Shown: positions 12,661-25,490, counted from the first letter of the stretch. The stretch is DNA of 64,000 nucleotides from Balanoglossus misakiensis (GCA_040954595.2 CM082577.2:13392001-13456000); one strand, 5' to 3'. The notes: a model not told the origin generated them from the letters alone. Made by a program: numbers and translations.

Positions 12661-14440
12661 TACCTTGACAATGCTTGGAAAAAGGTTGCAAAAAAGCTTT
12701 GTGTTGAAGCTTGCTACAAAAATTGGTGAGCTGAAGTCTCATACCAGGTTTTACTGATAGTTTGCCAATCCAAAAAAGGTGATTTTTTGGCTGGTGGGCA
12801 AATATTTGGGATTTTTAAATTGAATTTCCGGCCGCGAGATGTGAAAAAGAACATCATTCACCAAGGTACTAGTCTTTGTCGAACCTCAGATGTAACTACA
12901 TGTACCTTTGTGAAAACTTAAAATTCAAATCTTTTGTCAAGGTTAGGGTTTGTAAAGTTCTTCATCTCGTTGAAAAAAAATCAACACAGCTTTTCTATAC
13001 AAACCTTTAAACAAGCTGAAATTGTTGAAGCTTTGTCAAAAAATGTTTCTTTCTATTTTACTTCAATTCAAACCACAAATTCTCCTAGTAACTTCCATAC
13101 TATAGAGATACTCATGTACACATGAGATGTTACAAATGAGTTTTTCTATAGTATGAAAGTTACAAGTAGAATTTGTGGTTGTTGATTGATTTAAAGAACA
13201 GTAATCGTCATAGACACATGTTTCAAACCATAGCCTCTGGTTACAGAAGTTGTAAACAGTCAATCCCATAAGGCAGTGCGCTGTCCTAACAACTGACAAG
13301 GTGACAGCGACCATAGTCTGTGTCGCGATGTCGGAGATCTGGCAAACACTGCAAATTGGGTGAAAAGAAAGGACAAAACTAGAATCGAATTTCCTTATTA
13401 ACTAGTAAAATCCTTACTTGGGGATACTTACACTGTTTGGAATGTAAACTAATTCCCTCCAACAAAGATGGTTCCACTGCACTGCGTACGAGAAAAGATT
13501 CTCCAAGGCAGTGTAGATCGTGCACAGAATACTGGGCGGCTTTGAGCAGAAGCTGGAAGAGAGTAAAACACATTATCCTCACGCTCGTGGAGGCGGACTG
13601 TGAAAGAAGCAAATTTTATGAAGCTGTACAAACTACCAGTATATTCTTTGTTCAGAGGGAAAGAAATAATAATCGACTGTGAGGACAACTGCATGAATTG
13701 GCTGAGATTTGCAGCGATAGATTACTAGCAGTGGAATTGCTCAGGTGCAGCCAAGACACAGATGGTGTCACATGATGGCAAGTACATGTACATATCATCG
13801 TAAAATTGTGCCAAAAATTCAGGCGTACCATCAGAAATTCACTAAACTTTCCAGGTCGACTGTTCAATTGTGTACGGGTTGTCACCAAAACAATCAGACA
13901 GTTGGGTTCAAGATCATATTCAGTTTGAATATTATAATTGCACAAGGCTTGTGGAAACCTAGCTCTGTCAGGCAAGCTGGGCTTTGTGTCTTACGGCCTC
14001 CCACCACAGCAGCCCTGCTCACTTCCAATACTAGGCTAAGCTGGCGGATTTACAATTGATCTGTTGCACAGTAGTTTCATAGAGAATTTCCATCTGTGAA
14101 CCAAAACTCGTGCACAGAGCGCAGTTAACGAGCACACCTCATTCATACAGGACAACAAAGCACCTCACAAATTGTACAACAGCCCCCTTTGAACTTTCTG
14201 AGAGGAAATCTTGAATCTCGCTCCCCCCCCCCCCCGAAATTACGCACATGCGCGTAAGCCGATCTGGAGCCTTTAAATAAAGGTAACTGCGTTCAAGTAA
14301 TACACAACAGGCAGTGAATGTATTTGAATTCAGTTATTTTTATTATTCAATATCAAATATCAATATCACATGCAATCATATAAATACAAGCAATACTGTT
14401 ACAAATAAAGCAAACCCCCACAAGAATCACAATATTCAGA
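12661..14440. other. No gene recognised
   Basis: No supported gene. Overlapping open frames around 13,380-14,060 lack recognisable domains; one plus-strand frame (13,437-13,682) has a clustered Cys-X2-Cys and a helical look but no family match I can name. A C-run sits near 14,222. Confidence 0.4.
13070..13182. mobile_element. Hairpin MITE-like element
   Basis: Arms of about 45 bp, beginning AACCACAAATTCT on the left and ending AGAATTTGTGGTT on the right, are inverted copies with few mismatches around a loop of about 20 bp. No coding capacity. The form is that of a short foldback or MITE. Confidence 0.65.
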
Positions 14441-14441
14441 A

Positions 14442-15214
14442 TTAAGGTCTGAATGAGTTAAGGTAAGTGTTCACCTGACGAGCCACTTGTGAGCATTGTG
14501 AAAAAGGCGCAACTCTGAATACATTATAAATATGATTGTGACTTCTAGTCACCATGAAAACGAATAAATTTTCCTGAGACATGTGCAGAAAAAGCAGCTG
14601 TGGCACCCCCTCAACGAAAGCTGTGGCCAGAGAAGGCACTTGGTGGAAAACCTGCCCGGTCAAGCAAAGTGCACAGTTTGGTTGTGAAACCTTTTGTGTG
14701 TGAGGACAGACAGTTTCGACCCATTGGGTACACAACTGCTTTTGCAGTACTTTGGGGCAGGGATTATTGATATACCATGTATAGTGCACTACCGAAGGTA
14801 AATAAAGTGGTGAACCAGTGAGGGATATAATTGGGATGGAATGCACTCGGTTAAGACTCTGATTTGTCTTCGACCATGTGATTGCAATTACCACCACAGT
14901 AGGGGGAACTTAAAATTCCTACGGGAAAGGTGGACTGTAGGGTCAAACTTCCCCTCGTCTAGGGGAACCAAAATGGACTTTCGCAGAAACAAGTGGAATG
15001 CCGTGAGAAAAGCAGACCACAGAGTAATATCTCCAGGCGAGGATGAATCCAAAAACTGGAGAATCGATAACAAAATGCCTGCGGTAATGGCTAATTTACG
15101 TCTGGGGACCCAGAGAATACAGTGGGAAATCCCTTGTGTTAAACGTGGTAAAATAGGGTGGACTATCTGCCCATCAAATCCATTAAACTCATGCAAAAGT
15201 CTTGCAGCGTTCAT
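14442..15214 (-). pseudogene. YR-retroelement tyrosine recombinase fragment
   Basis: The minus-strand frame 15,214-14,888 contains FDGQIVHPILPRLTQG and then LWSAFLTAFHLFLRKS, a pattern typical of the tyrosine recombinase of Ngaro/DIRS elements. A frameshift near 14,890 moves the reading to the frame 14,897-14,442, which continues with ITWSKTNQ and ITGSP-like sequence as in the same family. The catalytic Arg-His-Arg-Tyr set cannot be traced completely. In an active element this enzyme inserts the DNA copy at its target site. This copy is broken. Confidence 0.65.
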
Positions 15215-15376
15215 GTATTGCTACTGTGTACTTACTGTTTCTGACATGACCTGAATAAAAAACAATTGTTCGTGGAGATGCTGGAATTGGTGTCATGCCA
15301 AAATGAAGGCAAAAGATAAGGTAAGTCTTCCACTAGGAATCAAAATTTCGCACATAGGGTGGCGTCAATTTCTGAT

Positions 15377-15891
15377 TCAGGCAACCTTATCCTTTGGGGT
15401 TTGTTTCTGCTCCTGTGGAAAGGTCAGAGATATTACCAATTGTTGTTTACACTGAAATAAATTGTCATCAATGTGATAATTTCTCGTGCCTCGGCCTCTA
15501 GTCAGCTTAACAAAACGATGGCGACTGCTGCCATTTTGCTCCCAACGGCTAAGGGCGTCTGTCACCCTGTTTTCTTGGCCATGGAGATGCACTGCTTTGA
15601 TTTGGAATTGATGCGTAGCTGCTGTGTTTTCATGTGATCTCGTGTGCAGCCGGCATTGACATTGGCTTCATTATTGCACTGAATAATCAACCTACGACCA
15701 ACCAGTTGGTCAGCCCATAATATGCATGCTATGACCACAGTCATCATTTCTAAACAGCTGATGTGGAACTCAGAACTGCGTACATATTCTGGAAACTGAC
15801 AATGAAAGTATTCATTCAGGTATGTGCCCCCCAACACCCAAAAGTCAAGCATCTGCTGTGAGTAATTCATCAAGTAAAAACCAATCTTCAA
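15377..15891 (-). pseudogene. YR-retroelement RNase H fragment (two frames)
   Basis: The minus-strand frame 15,891-15,562 carries LGGTYLNEYF, a CLEMMTV stretch and NNEANV, the layout of the RNase H domain of Ngaro/DIRS polyproteins. The adjoining frame 15,592-15,377 supplies the typical end of this domain, NRVTDALSRW. A frameshift near 15,570-15,590 separates them. In an active element this domain removes the RNA strand during reverse transcription. Upstream lie the RT remnants and downstream the recombinase, so all three are parts of one decayed element. Confidence 0.72.
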
Positions 15892-16659
15892 TTGGTACTA
15901 ATGATGTGCTGTTGAAATCATCTAAGAAAGTCAGCAACCACCGATGCCTTTTTTTTATTTCTGAGTTTATGTTGAAACGGTGGTGATCGCACCTGAGTTT
16001 GGGCACAGTAATGTTATTGATTGTGTCAAACTTGCGGCCTCATAAAACCATGACTGCCAGACTGGTGCTGGTTGACAGGCTTTCTCCTTTGTTTCATCAA
16101 GCCCTCTGCTCTGAAGCAGGTTCGCTGAATGGGAGAAGGCTGGTTCAAGCTCTTTAGGGGACTCAGCTCCCCAGAAATCGTCAAGATGTTGGTTGTTTGC
16201 TGACTAGCTATAGAAACTGCACAATCCAAACGGCATTTTCGAATCAAAATACATGTCTCTCCATGAATAACATAATAAAAAGTTAACCCGAGGGTCAACA
16301 GGGATTTGGTGACAGGCTCTTTTTAAATCTCTCTTGTAAAGTTAACAAGCTGTACCCTTCTTTCTGATTATGTCAGCCATCTTGTCTATTCCTGGGTATG
16401 TCAGTGAAAGGAGGCCATCCAAATAGGTGTAGGGATGCCATCATTCACAGAATGGCCAGTGGGTAACTCAAATCCACCACAACCCTCCTGTCTGTGAAAT
16501 TTTATTTCTCGACTGTAAGTAATGTGGAAAGAATGATGGGTTTGTCAAATGGGCACTCTTAAAATGGGCCAATTATACTGTCAACAAATGGTTTTCTTTG
16601 GTAGTGTATGTATCAACATGGTCTTCATATCAGCGCGAACGCAAGCTCGTCAAATGACC

Positions 16660-17170
16660 GTTAAAGGCACGTAAGCTGCAACTGGATAAAAAATTAAAGT
16701 TTTAAATAATCTCATATATGCTTTTAATTATGTCTATTAAATATTTCATGATAATATATCAAGCTCAACACTTAATTATGACAAAATGGCCAAAAATTAA
16801 AGAAAAACGAAAATTCCTGCAATTTAAAAAAAAGGGCAATATTGCAATGAAAAATGAAAATCTGATGTCTCAGTGGTGAACATTTACTTCCATGAGCTCA
16901 AGTGGATGAGATCATGTTTTGTTTATGAAGTTTCACAACCGGAAATGCAACATTTTCATTGTTTCTTGCATTTTCCCACGGTGGCGGCCATAATCGCTTG
17001 CGGCAAAGCTTTATTATTTATCTGGTTAAAACTTGCATATGCACTCATATTTAGGGTTTATAATGCTTGTGTATAGTTCACTGCCTTCATCTGCATGGAC
17101 TAATGGTAGTTCAGTTTGAAACAAAAATTATGAAAATTATCCCAAAAGTTACAGCTTACGAGCCTTTAAT
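16660..17170. mobile_element. TTAA-flanked terminal-inverted-repeat element
   Basis: The left end reads TTAAAGGCACGTAAGCTGCA at 16,661 and the right end ACAGCTTACGAGCCTTTAA ends at 17,169, an inverted match of about 20 bp. Both ends abut TTAA, the target duplication of piggyBac- and Kolobok-type DNA transposons. The 510-bp interior is AT-rich without a transposase frame, so it would be a non-autonomous copy. Confidence 0.55.
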
Positions 17171-17829
17171 CATGGTGTTTTCTAAACTTTGCAGCGCCCC
17201 CAACGTTATCTTGTTTTCAAATGCGGAAGTGGTGTGCTGATTTCCCGCGTAATTTTCTAAGCTTATTTACGTCGAAATAATCGTATTTTACCAGTCATTG
17301 TCACCATTTATCGATAGTTTGTAGTTTAAGCTATTAAACGACACATTTTTACCGAAATATCTTGATAAACCTTACGGAAAACTGATAAAACTTACAGTGA
17401 CCCGAAATTTGGAAAAATAATAAACATCGAATTTATAGTGTTTTAAGAGGTGCAGCACTTTCTTATAAAAAATAATTGTAACATTTTGAAACGATTTTTG
17501 GTAATTTCAATATATATTGACGATTTGCGAAAAAAAATTTGTGTACCCCCATGGGTCTTACAAAATCGCCCCTGATTACAAGTGCAACAATTCCGTTCTA
17601 TTGCATGTATAGTATACGTAGCGTGAGCGTCTCCTCGTGGGTGAACTGAATTTTCGTGACATGTTGATGTGATATTGCTTTTCATACCTCGAAGACTTAC
17701 TTTTACAAAGGTTCTGACCAAAAAAAAAACATATTTTCTTTGTGATTTTCAATTGTCTACTTGTCGTATTGGTGTCCGGGACTATTGTCTGGCTCAAACG
17801 GAGCTCCATCGTGTGTCGGTCACGTCATA

Positions 17830-18040
17830 TCGGCTTATTATGAAAATGATCGGTAGTTTGAAAACGGCCTTTCGGTACTGCACTACGCTCTTTGGCTTAT
17901 TATGAAAAAGACCGACAGAGTTTGAAATGATCGGTAGTTTGAAAACCGCCTTTCGGCACTGGTGTTTATCAGCCAACATTGGCACTACGTTTAGTGGCCG
18001 ACAAAGTGTGAAAATGATCGGTTGTTTTTAACACCTATAT
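17830..18040 (+). repeat. Short tandem repeat, about 85-bp unit
   Basis: The phrase AAATGATCGGTAGTTTGAAA recurs near 17,842 and 17,925, with a degenerate third copy near 18,010 (ATGATCGGTTGTTTT). CCTTTCGG and ACTACG phrases repeat at the same spacing. Two and a half units. Confidence 0.65.
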
Positions 18041-20960
18041 CGGCATAGAACAATTAATAGACGACGACACAGCATTTTTGTACAATTCTAGTCTTTATTG
18101 TTGATCATGATCGCACTGACGTGTAACACACTCAATTACAACCCAAACATTCACCCTCACAACCCCCCTCGGCCTCCCCCACGAAGTAATGGTATCACAC
18201 GGGGTAAAGTTAGTGCCGTATACTTGTACGTACGATACACCAGATCCCACTTGTACATGGTTCACTAAGATGTGCAGCAAATTTTTATACAAGCTCTAAG
18301 GAAGGTAACATTTTCCAGTATTACAGCTAAGTAAACAATCTAGGGTTCGAACACAGTTTTTTGTACCACTTACCACTTGCAGTTTTCGAAATATTCGTCT
18401 CGAAACATTGAAAATTGCAATTTTACGACTAAACAAACAATACTACGATCTCATAAAAAACTACTAGCATAATTATCTGACCTTATGAAGACACAAAAAT
18501 TGAACTCGATACAGTTGGAGGACCACTTTCCACAATCAAATCGTCGTTTAAAAAAACACACGAGGATATCCGAAGATACACGGCCTGATTTCTGACGGTG
18601 TTGTTTTCATGAAATTTATCACGTGACCTCTGCTAAATGCGCGCCCTCTATGAGAGCAACCTGCTTTCCGGCTGTATGTGTAAGCAGGTTTGTGATTGGA
18701 AGTGACAGAGCTAGGTTGTTGTGGTGCGGTATTAATCCTTTGGGCCCTGATACGGGTTTTGGGACGGCGGCGCGAACCATCGTATGACCGAAGTGGTGCA
18801 ATATCCTTATCAGGGCTGGAAAGGTTTTATCATGCCAGGTGTTACGACCCGCAGGCCGTCCGAGGCAAAAATATGCGGAGAATAGAGAGGCCAATTTACC
18901 TGACCGGGTGGCTTGTTTTACACTTTAACCGGCCAACAGGCCGCAGCAAAATAAATGATCAATGACAGCACACGTACAACAAACCAGTCTATTTACAGTG
19001 TTAATTTAATTACAGATACGAGTAAATTTCACAAATATGTTAACTAATATTTACAATCAAGTACAAATTAAACTAACGAGCGTGTCCAGGTGACCAAACA
19101 AAATCCCTACCAAGTTCAAAGTCTCACAAACAGTACGGCGTCTCGACGCACGACGATACTGGAGTTTCACTCGACGCACAGCAATTCTGGCCTTTCTGTC
19201 CGTTTTAAGCCGGGGTACAAAAGAGACAGCCACGTATTACCTCAAACTGCATATCCACCGTGTAGTCCACAAAGACAGCCACGTATTACCTCCAATGCAG
19301 TGACACGGAGACGCGCTCCCTCAGGACGGCTTCCAAATCCCACGCGGCGTCCTCGAAAACATCCACCACGACTTTACAAGTCCCTTCGGCAGTGTCAATC
19401 CTCAGCTACCACAGTAGACAGGCACTCCGGTCGGGGGACTCCAAGACGACGGCACAGCAACCAGACCAGAATCAAAATGAGCCACAAGACAACGTGGCAC
19501 TGGGTGGCTTTTATACGACTAAAAACTAACACCTGGTCACGCTAATATGCTAAATAAAGAAATCAACATAGGTGCACCTGGCCACGAAACAAAACAAATA
19601 AGAAACTTCATCACACTGGATTAACGAGCCCATGTAAGTCTATGGGAAAAAACGCCCTCTCATCCGTGCAAGTGTTTTTTTTTTTTTTGCTTTTCACGCG
19701 GTCGCCCCGGCGCGGTGACCATACTTCAAGGTCGATGACGCGCGTTCAATATCCGGATCTACTTTTGTTTTTATTCCGCGAGATTTAAAAGCGCTACCGA
19801 AAACATGACACCCGGTCCATCCTACCAATAGCAGCTGCAGCTTGCTCGCGATGTCTCCAGCTACAGTTTTTTTAACAACTGTACTATCGTTATGGTTATG
19901 CCATCGACGACTGGAGCTGCAAGGACACCTGCGTTCGTCACAGTGATGTACGACTGACATATTGATTAGCGAGACCTCAGGGCATTGAGCAGCGCTGGTG
20001 ATGGGGACCGCGATCGAGCACTTTGTCATTCGGAGAGACGGAATTGCGGTTTTACACCTTTACTGTTTGAATGCTATTCTAAAATAGTTTTAATGTACAG
20101 TTCATTGAAATTGTTATTGCTATGTTCTGAATGCCATTTGTCTGGTATCAGTGACAAGTCAGCGTTGTCTGTTTTGCACTGGCAGTGTGTGTACGTCCAA
20201 TGGCCATGGTGTACAGTGTATGCCGCTACCGAATCCCATCCTCTCCCGTACTCGCTGCATGTTGTAGAGCTTTCTTTGGAAATATGATCATCTCAGTAAT
20301 ATTGGTGATTTGATCTGATTATTGTGTGACTGTCGGCGTCGATCCTTGCGAGGAAAAAATGATTATATCTCGCTCGCGCTCGGCTGTGTTAGTTTGGAGC
20401 ACGTCAACATCTCATGTGCAACAGAATGTAAACAAATGACATGCAAATCAATCCACAAGAGATGGAGGAATACGCGGCTCTATGCTATTGTTGGTATACG
20501 CAATAATAATGGGTTGATAATATACCGCACGATCAAGATGTTTTACAGTTGTTAATATTTTTATTACCTCTGGGCCTGAAAGTATTATTATTATCATGTT
20601 AACACGATTTCGCCTCTAAAATGCATTTAAGAAAGATTATTCAACATAAAATTGCAGAAATAATGCCTTTGCCGTGACGCCAATATAATATTGTAGATTT
20701 TGTAGAGAAGAATTACACAAGAGTCTCGAATATTTTGAAAAGTTCATGCTTTACCGATCGTGCGAAAGCAAAATTAACTACGATGGTAAACGTTGACAGT
20801 GTCGGCTGAATGCACTTGCTATACTCGATCATACCGTTATGGATAGCAATTACAACGATTCTCTTCATACTAAAAGAGGATTTACACGTGTTTTGACTAA
20901 CTCAGTGTAGTGTTAGTACACGTTTATTCACTAGAAGGACTTCATGGGATTCTTCTGCGT
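18041..20960. other. No gene recognised
   Basis: A locally GC- and CpG-richer stretch (about 18.6-20.3 kb). An 151-aa plus frame (19,090-19,545), rich in Arg, Pro and Ser, and a 111-aa minus frame (20,029-19,694) show no domain. A 22-bp phrase beginning AGACAGCCACGTATTACC occurs twice, near 19,227 and 19,273. Possibly decayed transposon sequence. Confidence 0.35.
20923..20928 (-). promoter_or_regulatory. Poly(A) signal of the dioxygenase gene
   Basis: AATAAA on the minus strand, about 40 bp beyond the stop codon of the TauD-like gene. It would give a very short 3' untranslated region. Confidence 0.5.
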
Positions 20961-20968
20961 GGTTCTAT

Positions 20969-23832
20969 TCAGTTTTCGGTAAGGCTGGCCAGCAACCGTC
21001 TCTCGCAAGTGAATCCCAACCTCGCGTGACCCACATAGATGTTATCCAAGACTAGGATATCGCTCTTCTGCATCTGAAATCCAACAGACTCGTTCCACAA
21101 TACTTCTCGAATGTGCTGTATGGCCTCGTCTTCGATTTCGCTTCCGTCGCCGTAGTAAGCGTGGGCGGGGTATTTGTCGTTTGGTAGGTGAAGCGAAGTC
21201 CATGTCGGGTAGTGTTTTAAGTACGAGGAGTGATGACTATGCATTTGATTAAACCATACTTCTTGGCCTGCAACAATGTTGAACAGCTAGAGATTTACAC
21301 CAGGAAAAAAACACACAATAGAACAACACGGTGAACAACTGGAGGCCACGGATCTGCTCTCGCTGCTTTAAAAGCCTGTTGACATCACAAGTTCAATGTG
21401 ATGCAATGTGAAGACAGAAGCTTGCACAAATTCCTTACACATAGTCCCAGTCAGATGTAAACAGTGAATCCATGCAGCATGTGTCCTGAAATCAGGATTC
21501 AGGACTTAAAAATGATTTTTACACCCACCTACCTGTTTTTCGATCTGTTGTAAATCCGGATAGGGTGTACCAGAATGACAGGGCGCCATCTTCCTCCCAA
21601 CGATAACTTTTCCCATATTTAGCCATATATTCTTCGACATCTGACTTATCTTCCGTTAAAAATTCCTAGCCATAAACATAGGAAGAAGTGAACTTTTCCA
21701 TTGGGTTAACTTTGTAAAATATTCATATTCTCCGATAAGGATGTGCAGGTTCTCATACATGTGCGTCAAAATGGGCCTGGGATATTTTCTTCAACTTTAT
21801 ACGTTAACGCACAGCTAACAATTTGTTTGCGTATACTTGCCAATAAGTTTTTACACGGTAAAATGAATTAGCGGTAAAATCATGCAAATAATTCAGAGTG
21901 TGGCCCATCACTCCATGACTGTATTAGCTGCAATGATTGTATCGGGGTTTGCTCCAACTGAATAAGCCAATTTAGCCATTCAATTCTCGGCATCGATGCA
22001 GTTGAAGGAGTTTGACCCCTACCGCCGATAAAATACGATCATGACCCCACTCTAGAAATTGCAAATTTTGCCTCCCTCAAATATATACCAACAAAGCAGC
22101 CACGTTTTCATCGGAGGTTCAAACTTGACAAAAACTCTGCGATGTGAATGATCTCAAATTCACTCGCGTGGGTGTCGGTACGGAGTTCTTTTAGAGTCTC
22201 CCACAGACTCTCACACAATTATTTCTGACCCATAAACATTCGGCTAGATTATACAATCCTTGCACATTTCTACCTCTTGCCAGCTTGGGAGTTCACCTCC
22301 TGCTTTCTTGGATGGAAGATATCTATGGTATCTAATGCCGAGACGTCGTACTTTCTCCACAAGTTCCGGATCCAGTTTCAGCAAGATATCTCTGACGTCA
22401 GTGATGACGGTTTGGCCTCCGTGGCCCGGAAGTGGTGGTATGTCGCAAAAAAAGAAAACCTGTACCAACAAAACAAGGAAACCAACGAACAAAATAAATA
22501 AATAAATAAATAAATAAATAAACGAATTAACGAATAAAAAATAAATGATTCACACATCCAAGTAATATTATATCAATTAATGTCTTCCTGACTGTTAGCC
22601 AATATAATAAGGACAACTGAGGGCAGTGAATAAATCCTGATGCGACGGAAGTTTTTGCATCATAAAAATCGATACAGGGTTTGTTTTTAAAAATCCGAGA
22701 TCTGTATAAGAGTTACGCAAATTTGAGCGTTAACACAAAACATTGAGAAAAACTTATTTTGAAAGGTTATTTAAATTGCATGTCACGTGGTAGTTGTCTA
22801 AACAATGGTCACAACGAAGAAACCAAAATGCTTTCAGAAAATATACTTTGAGAGAAATCTGAACTAAATAATGAAATGTTATTTCAAAGAGTGGATTTCT
22901 TATCCGGCATCCTTATTTTAAGGCTAAACACAACCTATGCAAATATGAGAATCTGATATGAACTGGTCATGAGTGTGCTCCCGTGTTTTGCAAAAAATGC
23001 AGAATGGCTTGTAATTACTATCTAGTAAAACAGAACGTTCTTGTCATAGCGGTGACACAGACACACACGGATAATCACACATACAGAAATCGTGATTAGA
23101 CACGGGAACCAATATAACACCATTTTGGAGTTTGTATTTTCAAGGCATTACTTAGAGTATTTGTAGACCCTCAAACTATATACCTGTATGCTATATACCT
23201 GTGCATATCATGGCGGCATACCATACTTATATTATATGACGTACGTGCGACATAAAATAAGCAAAATGGCGGAAATGACAGTATTTGAGAAGTCCTACCT
23301 TACTAGGGAAGTATTCCAAATAGGCGAATTCATTGTGGGGTTCTATGGTGTATTCGGCCGCCCGTTCGCTGGCCGTTTGGACGTCTTTGGCGATTTTCTG
23401 CCTACGTGCGATAATAGTGGGATCGGGCTTCATAGGTGTATATCCTAGAGCTTGCATGAACTGCGAGAATTCGCTTCCACCTTGTAACTGGGTAGCACGG
23501 AAGAGGAGAGCGCCATGGATATGCAATTCTCGTTCAATAATCTCACGAGTGTCCTTGGCGAAATCACCGATGGACGTCCGCGATCCCGGGGAACGGGAGA
23601 CGTTGTACACGGCAGGGAAATTGTCCCGTGGACTCGCAATGTACTCGGGAAACTTGTTTCCTGGATTAAATGCTCCCGGTAGCCATTTTCGTCTAGCTAC
23701 TAGCGCCGTCGTCTGGGCAGGTACATCGAGTCGACGGCTGTACTTGAAATGCGTGACGTATCGTTTGCTTGCGGAAAGCAAAGGTGGTCTTACCACTGAT
23801 GACGCGATAACATTTCGAAAAACAAACAACAT
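20969..23832 (-). CDS. TauD/clavaminate-synthase-like Fe(II)/2OG dioxygenase
   Basis: Four exons on the minus strand: 23832-23299, 22459-22274, 21665-21533 and 21267-20969, giving 383 aa with all phases agreeing. The family couples 2-oxoglutarate decarboxylation to oxidation of a small substrate; the substrate here cannot be told. Residues 166-168 (His-Asn-Glu) sit before the FPSK-FFFC segment typical of this family and should bind iron. The C-terminus has LDNIYVGHAR with the distal His365, and Arg374 or Arg375 for the co-substrate. GHGGQT and YGDGSE are further family-type stretches. The first 38 residues have many Arg/Lys and few acids, so mitochondrial import is possible. Two broken paralogues lie upstream. 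Cys372 stands where the broken copy has Gly. Confidence 0.85.
22494..22530 (+). repeat. (AATA)n microsatellite
   Basis: A short AATA tract in intron 1 of the dioxygenase gene, just upstream of its second exon on the minus strand. Confidence 0.85.
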
Positions 23833-25200
23833 ATTCGCAGCTGGCGAAATTTATTCCCCAGGATTCCAATTTCGTCCAGGCAGGATACACTGTTACTCAG
23901 AAGATGGCAGTGTTTCTGTAAAATCCCTGTTAGATTATATACAGTCACAACAGTAGACGTGGCCAGTCTGCCTGTATGTATGCAAACAATCATATTATAA
24001 ATCAGTGTTTTGACGCCCCAAATACACCCATATGGAGTTGATGTACATTACGGCCAGAAGGGCACCCTTTGGACGATTCCATTTTACAGGGATGTTAACA
24101 CGTTAAAAAATTGTGTCTGTATACACTAAACTATCATATCATACAAAGAGACTAAGATAGTCAAGATAAGTTGTAGGCCAATTTGCATCGAGTAGACAGT
24201 TAAACATAAAAATCGCAAATCATCTTGAGGTATTAAACCGCTTAGTGTTTTTTTCATTGTCGGGTGGGCCGCAAAAATCCAGGGTGCCAAAGTAAATTTT
24301 AGAGCTGAAAGGGGATTCGTGTGAAGAGAGGGGGTTCACTTAATTTTCAGCCGTGTCCGTTTGTCCATTCAGTTTATTTTAACGCGAGTGTCATGGTGTG
24401 CAAATTAATTCACTCTCGGACTTTTTTCTTTAAAAAGAAACACCCGTCCGCAGTGGATGGTACTCCCTCACCTTTAGACCTCACATCATTAAACTTTCGT
24501 GTGATCTTTGTTAGTGCTGTGCCGAAAAGGGGCGTTTCCGACAGGCAAATTCCTCATAAAAGTTTATTTTTAATTTCTTTTTCATGTAAAAAGAGATGAG
24601 AGGGGGAACTAAATCTGGCGATCTCTCTATGTCTGCGATACAATCAATTTTGCAAATGGTCAGTTTTAAACATAATTCAAGTACTTCGAACCACCGTGTT
24701 TTATTTATAAAAATGTCCACACAAGTACAGTGTTTTCAGTCCACCTGAAATTTCTCCAATGTTCGTGAGCGCCTAACGTGGCATTTCATACCGTTTAACA
24801 TTGTGTCTTCTATAAGCTTGTGCAGTGCTTGTTCAAAGTATAGTCACCTCCAATTTGCATACGCTCATATATGGGTGAAATGACGTAGTTGAGCGTTCTA
24901 AGGAACATATGGTGGCGCACATTTTTCGCGTGTGCCACCCACTGAAAATCTGTGATTGGCTAGATCTCAATTTTCCATGGTAACTATAGCTAATTTTCCA
25001 TAGGTGACCGTATACCTTTATGCCTCGTTTTCTTCTACGCCATTTTACTATACTACGTCGTGTTACTGTCTTATAATACAGACTTGCCTATAAACAAGTA
25101 GGTGAAAAGTAATCACATTACATAATGCAGATATCATCTTTTGAAGGTCTCTTTTAGGTATGCTTGTTCACTGGAGGGCGCCTTATACGGGAAGAATGTT
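23833..25200. other. Upstream region of the dioxygenase, no gene
   Basis: No supported coding region. The part next to 23,833 should include the promoter of the minus-strand dioxygenase, but no clear core element was recognised. Confidence 0.35.
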
Positions 25201-25204
25201 CACT

Positions 25205-25490
25205 ATCCCCGGTAAGACTGACCAAGAGTCCTCTCTCCCCAGTAAATTCCTACCTTGCGAGACTCACATAGATGTTATCCACCGCCAAAATACCCCCCCC
25301 CCCCCTTACGCATCTGAAATCCAACCGACACTTCCCATAATACGTCCCGAACGTGATGTATATCCTTTAGCTTCGATTTTACTTCCGTCGCCGTAGTAAC
25401 AGTCACTGTGGAACGGGTACTTGTCGTCATGGATATCCAGATTAGCCCACATCGGGTGGTCTTTAAAGTACGAGGAGTGGTGAGTGTTTA
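25205..25490 (-). pseudogene. Relic of the last exon of a TauD-like gene
   Basis: On the minus strand this segment follows the last exon of the complete gene (20,969-21,267). Shared plus-strand phrases include ACATAGATGTTATCCA, GCATCTGAAATCCAAC, TTCCGTCGCCGTAGTAA and AAGTACGAGGAGTG. A run of C near 25,293 and many substitutions and indels break the frame. No other exon of this copy was found, so it is a one-exon remnant in the same orientation as the intact gene. Confidence 0.8.

Larger units (their letters stand above)
14440..16450 (-). mobile_element. Decayed DIRS/Ngaro-like retrotransposon
   Basis: Three domains occur in the minus-strand order RT, RNase H, tyrosine recombinase, which is characteristic of YR retrotransposons rather than LTR elements with DDE integrases. 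The RT region (about 16,450-15,950) is broken by frameshifts and stops but keeps a YFDSKMPFGL-type motif and a LDDF catalytic motif followed by GAESP. The RNase H region and the recombinase region are separate entries. No intact gag-like frame or terminal repeats were found. The copy is inactive. Confidence 0.75.

Noticed and set aside
14841-15254. 137-aa plus-strand frame
   Set aside because: The opposite strand carries the tyrosine-recombinase fragment with recognisable motifs, so this frame is a shadow.
19090-19545. 151-aa Arg/Pro/Ser-rich plus frame
   Set aside because: Composition follows local GC content, with no domain, splice context or paralogue in the window.
23333-23956. 207-aa plus-strand frame
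   Set aside because: It is a shadow of exon 1 of the minus-strand dioxygenase, whose family motifs and splice sites are clear.
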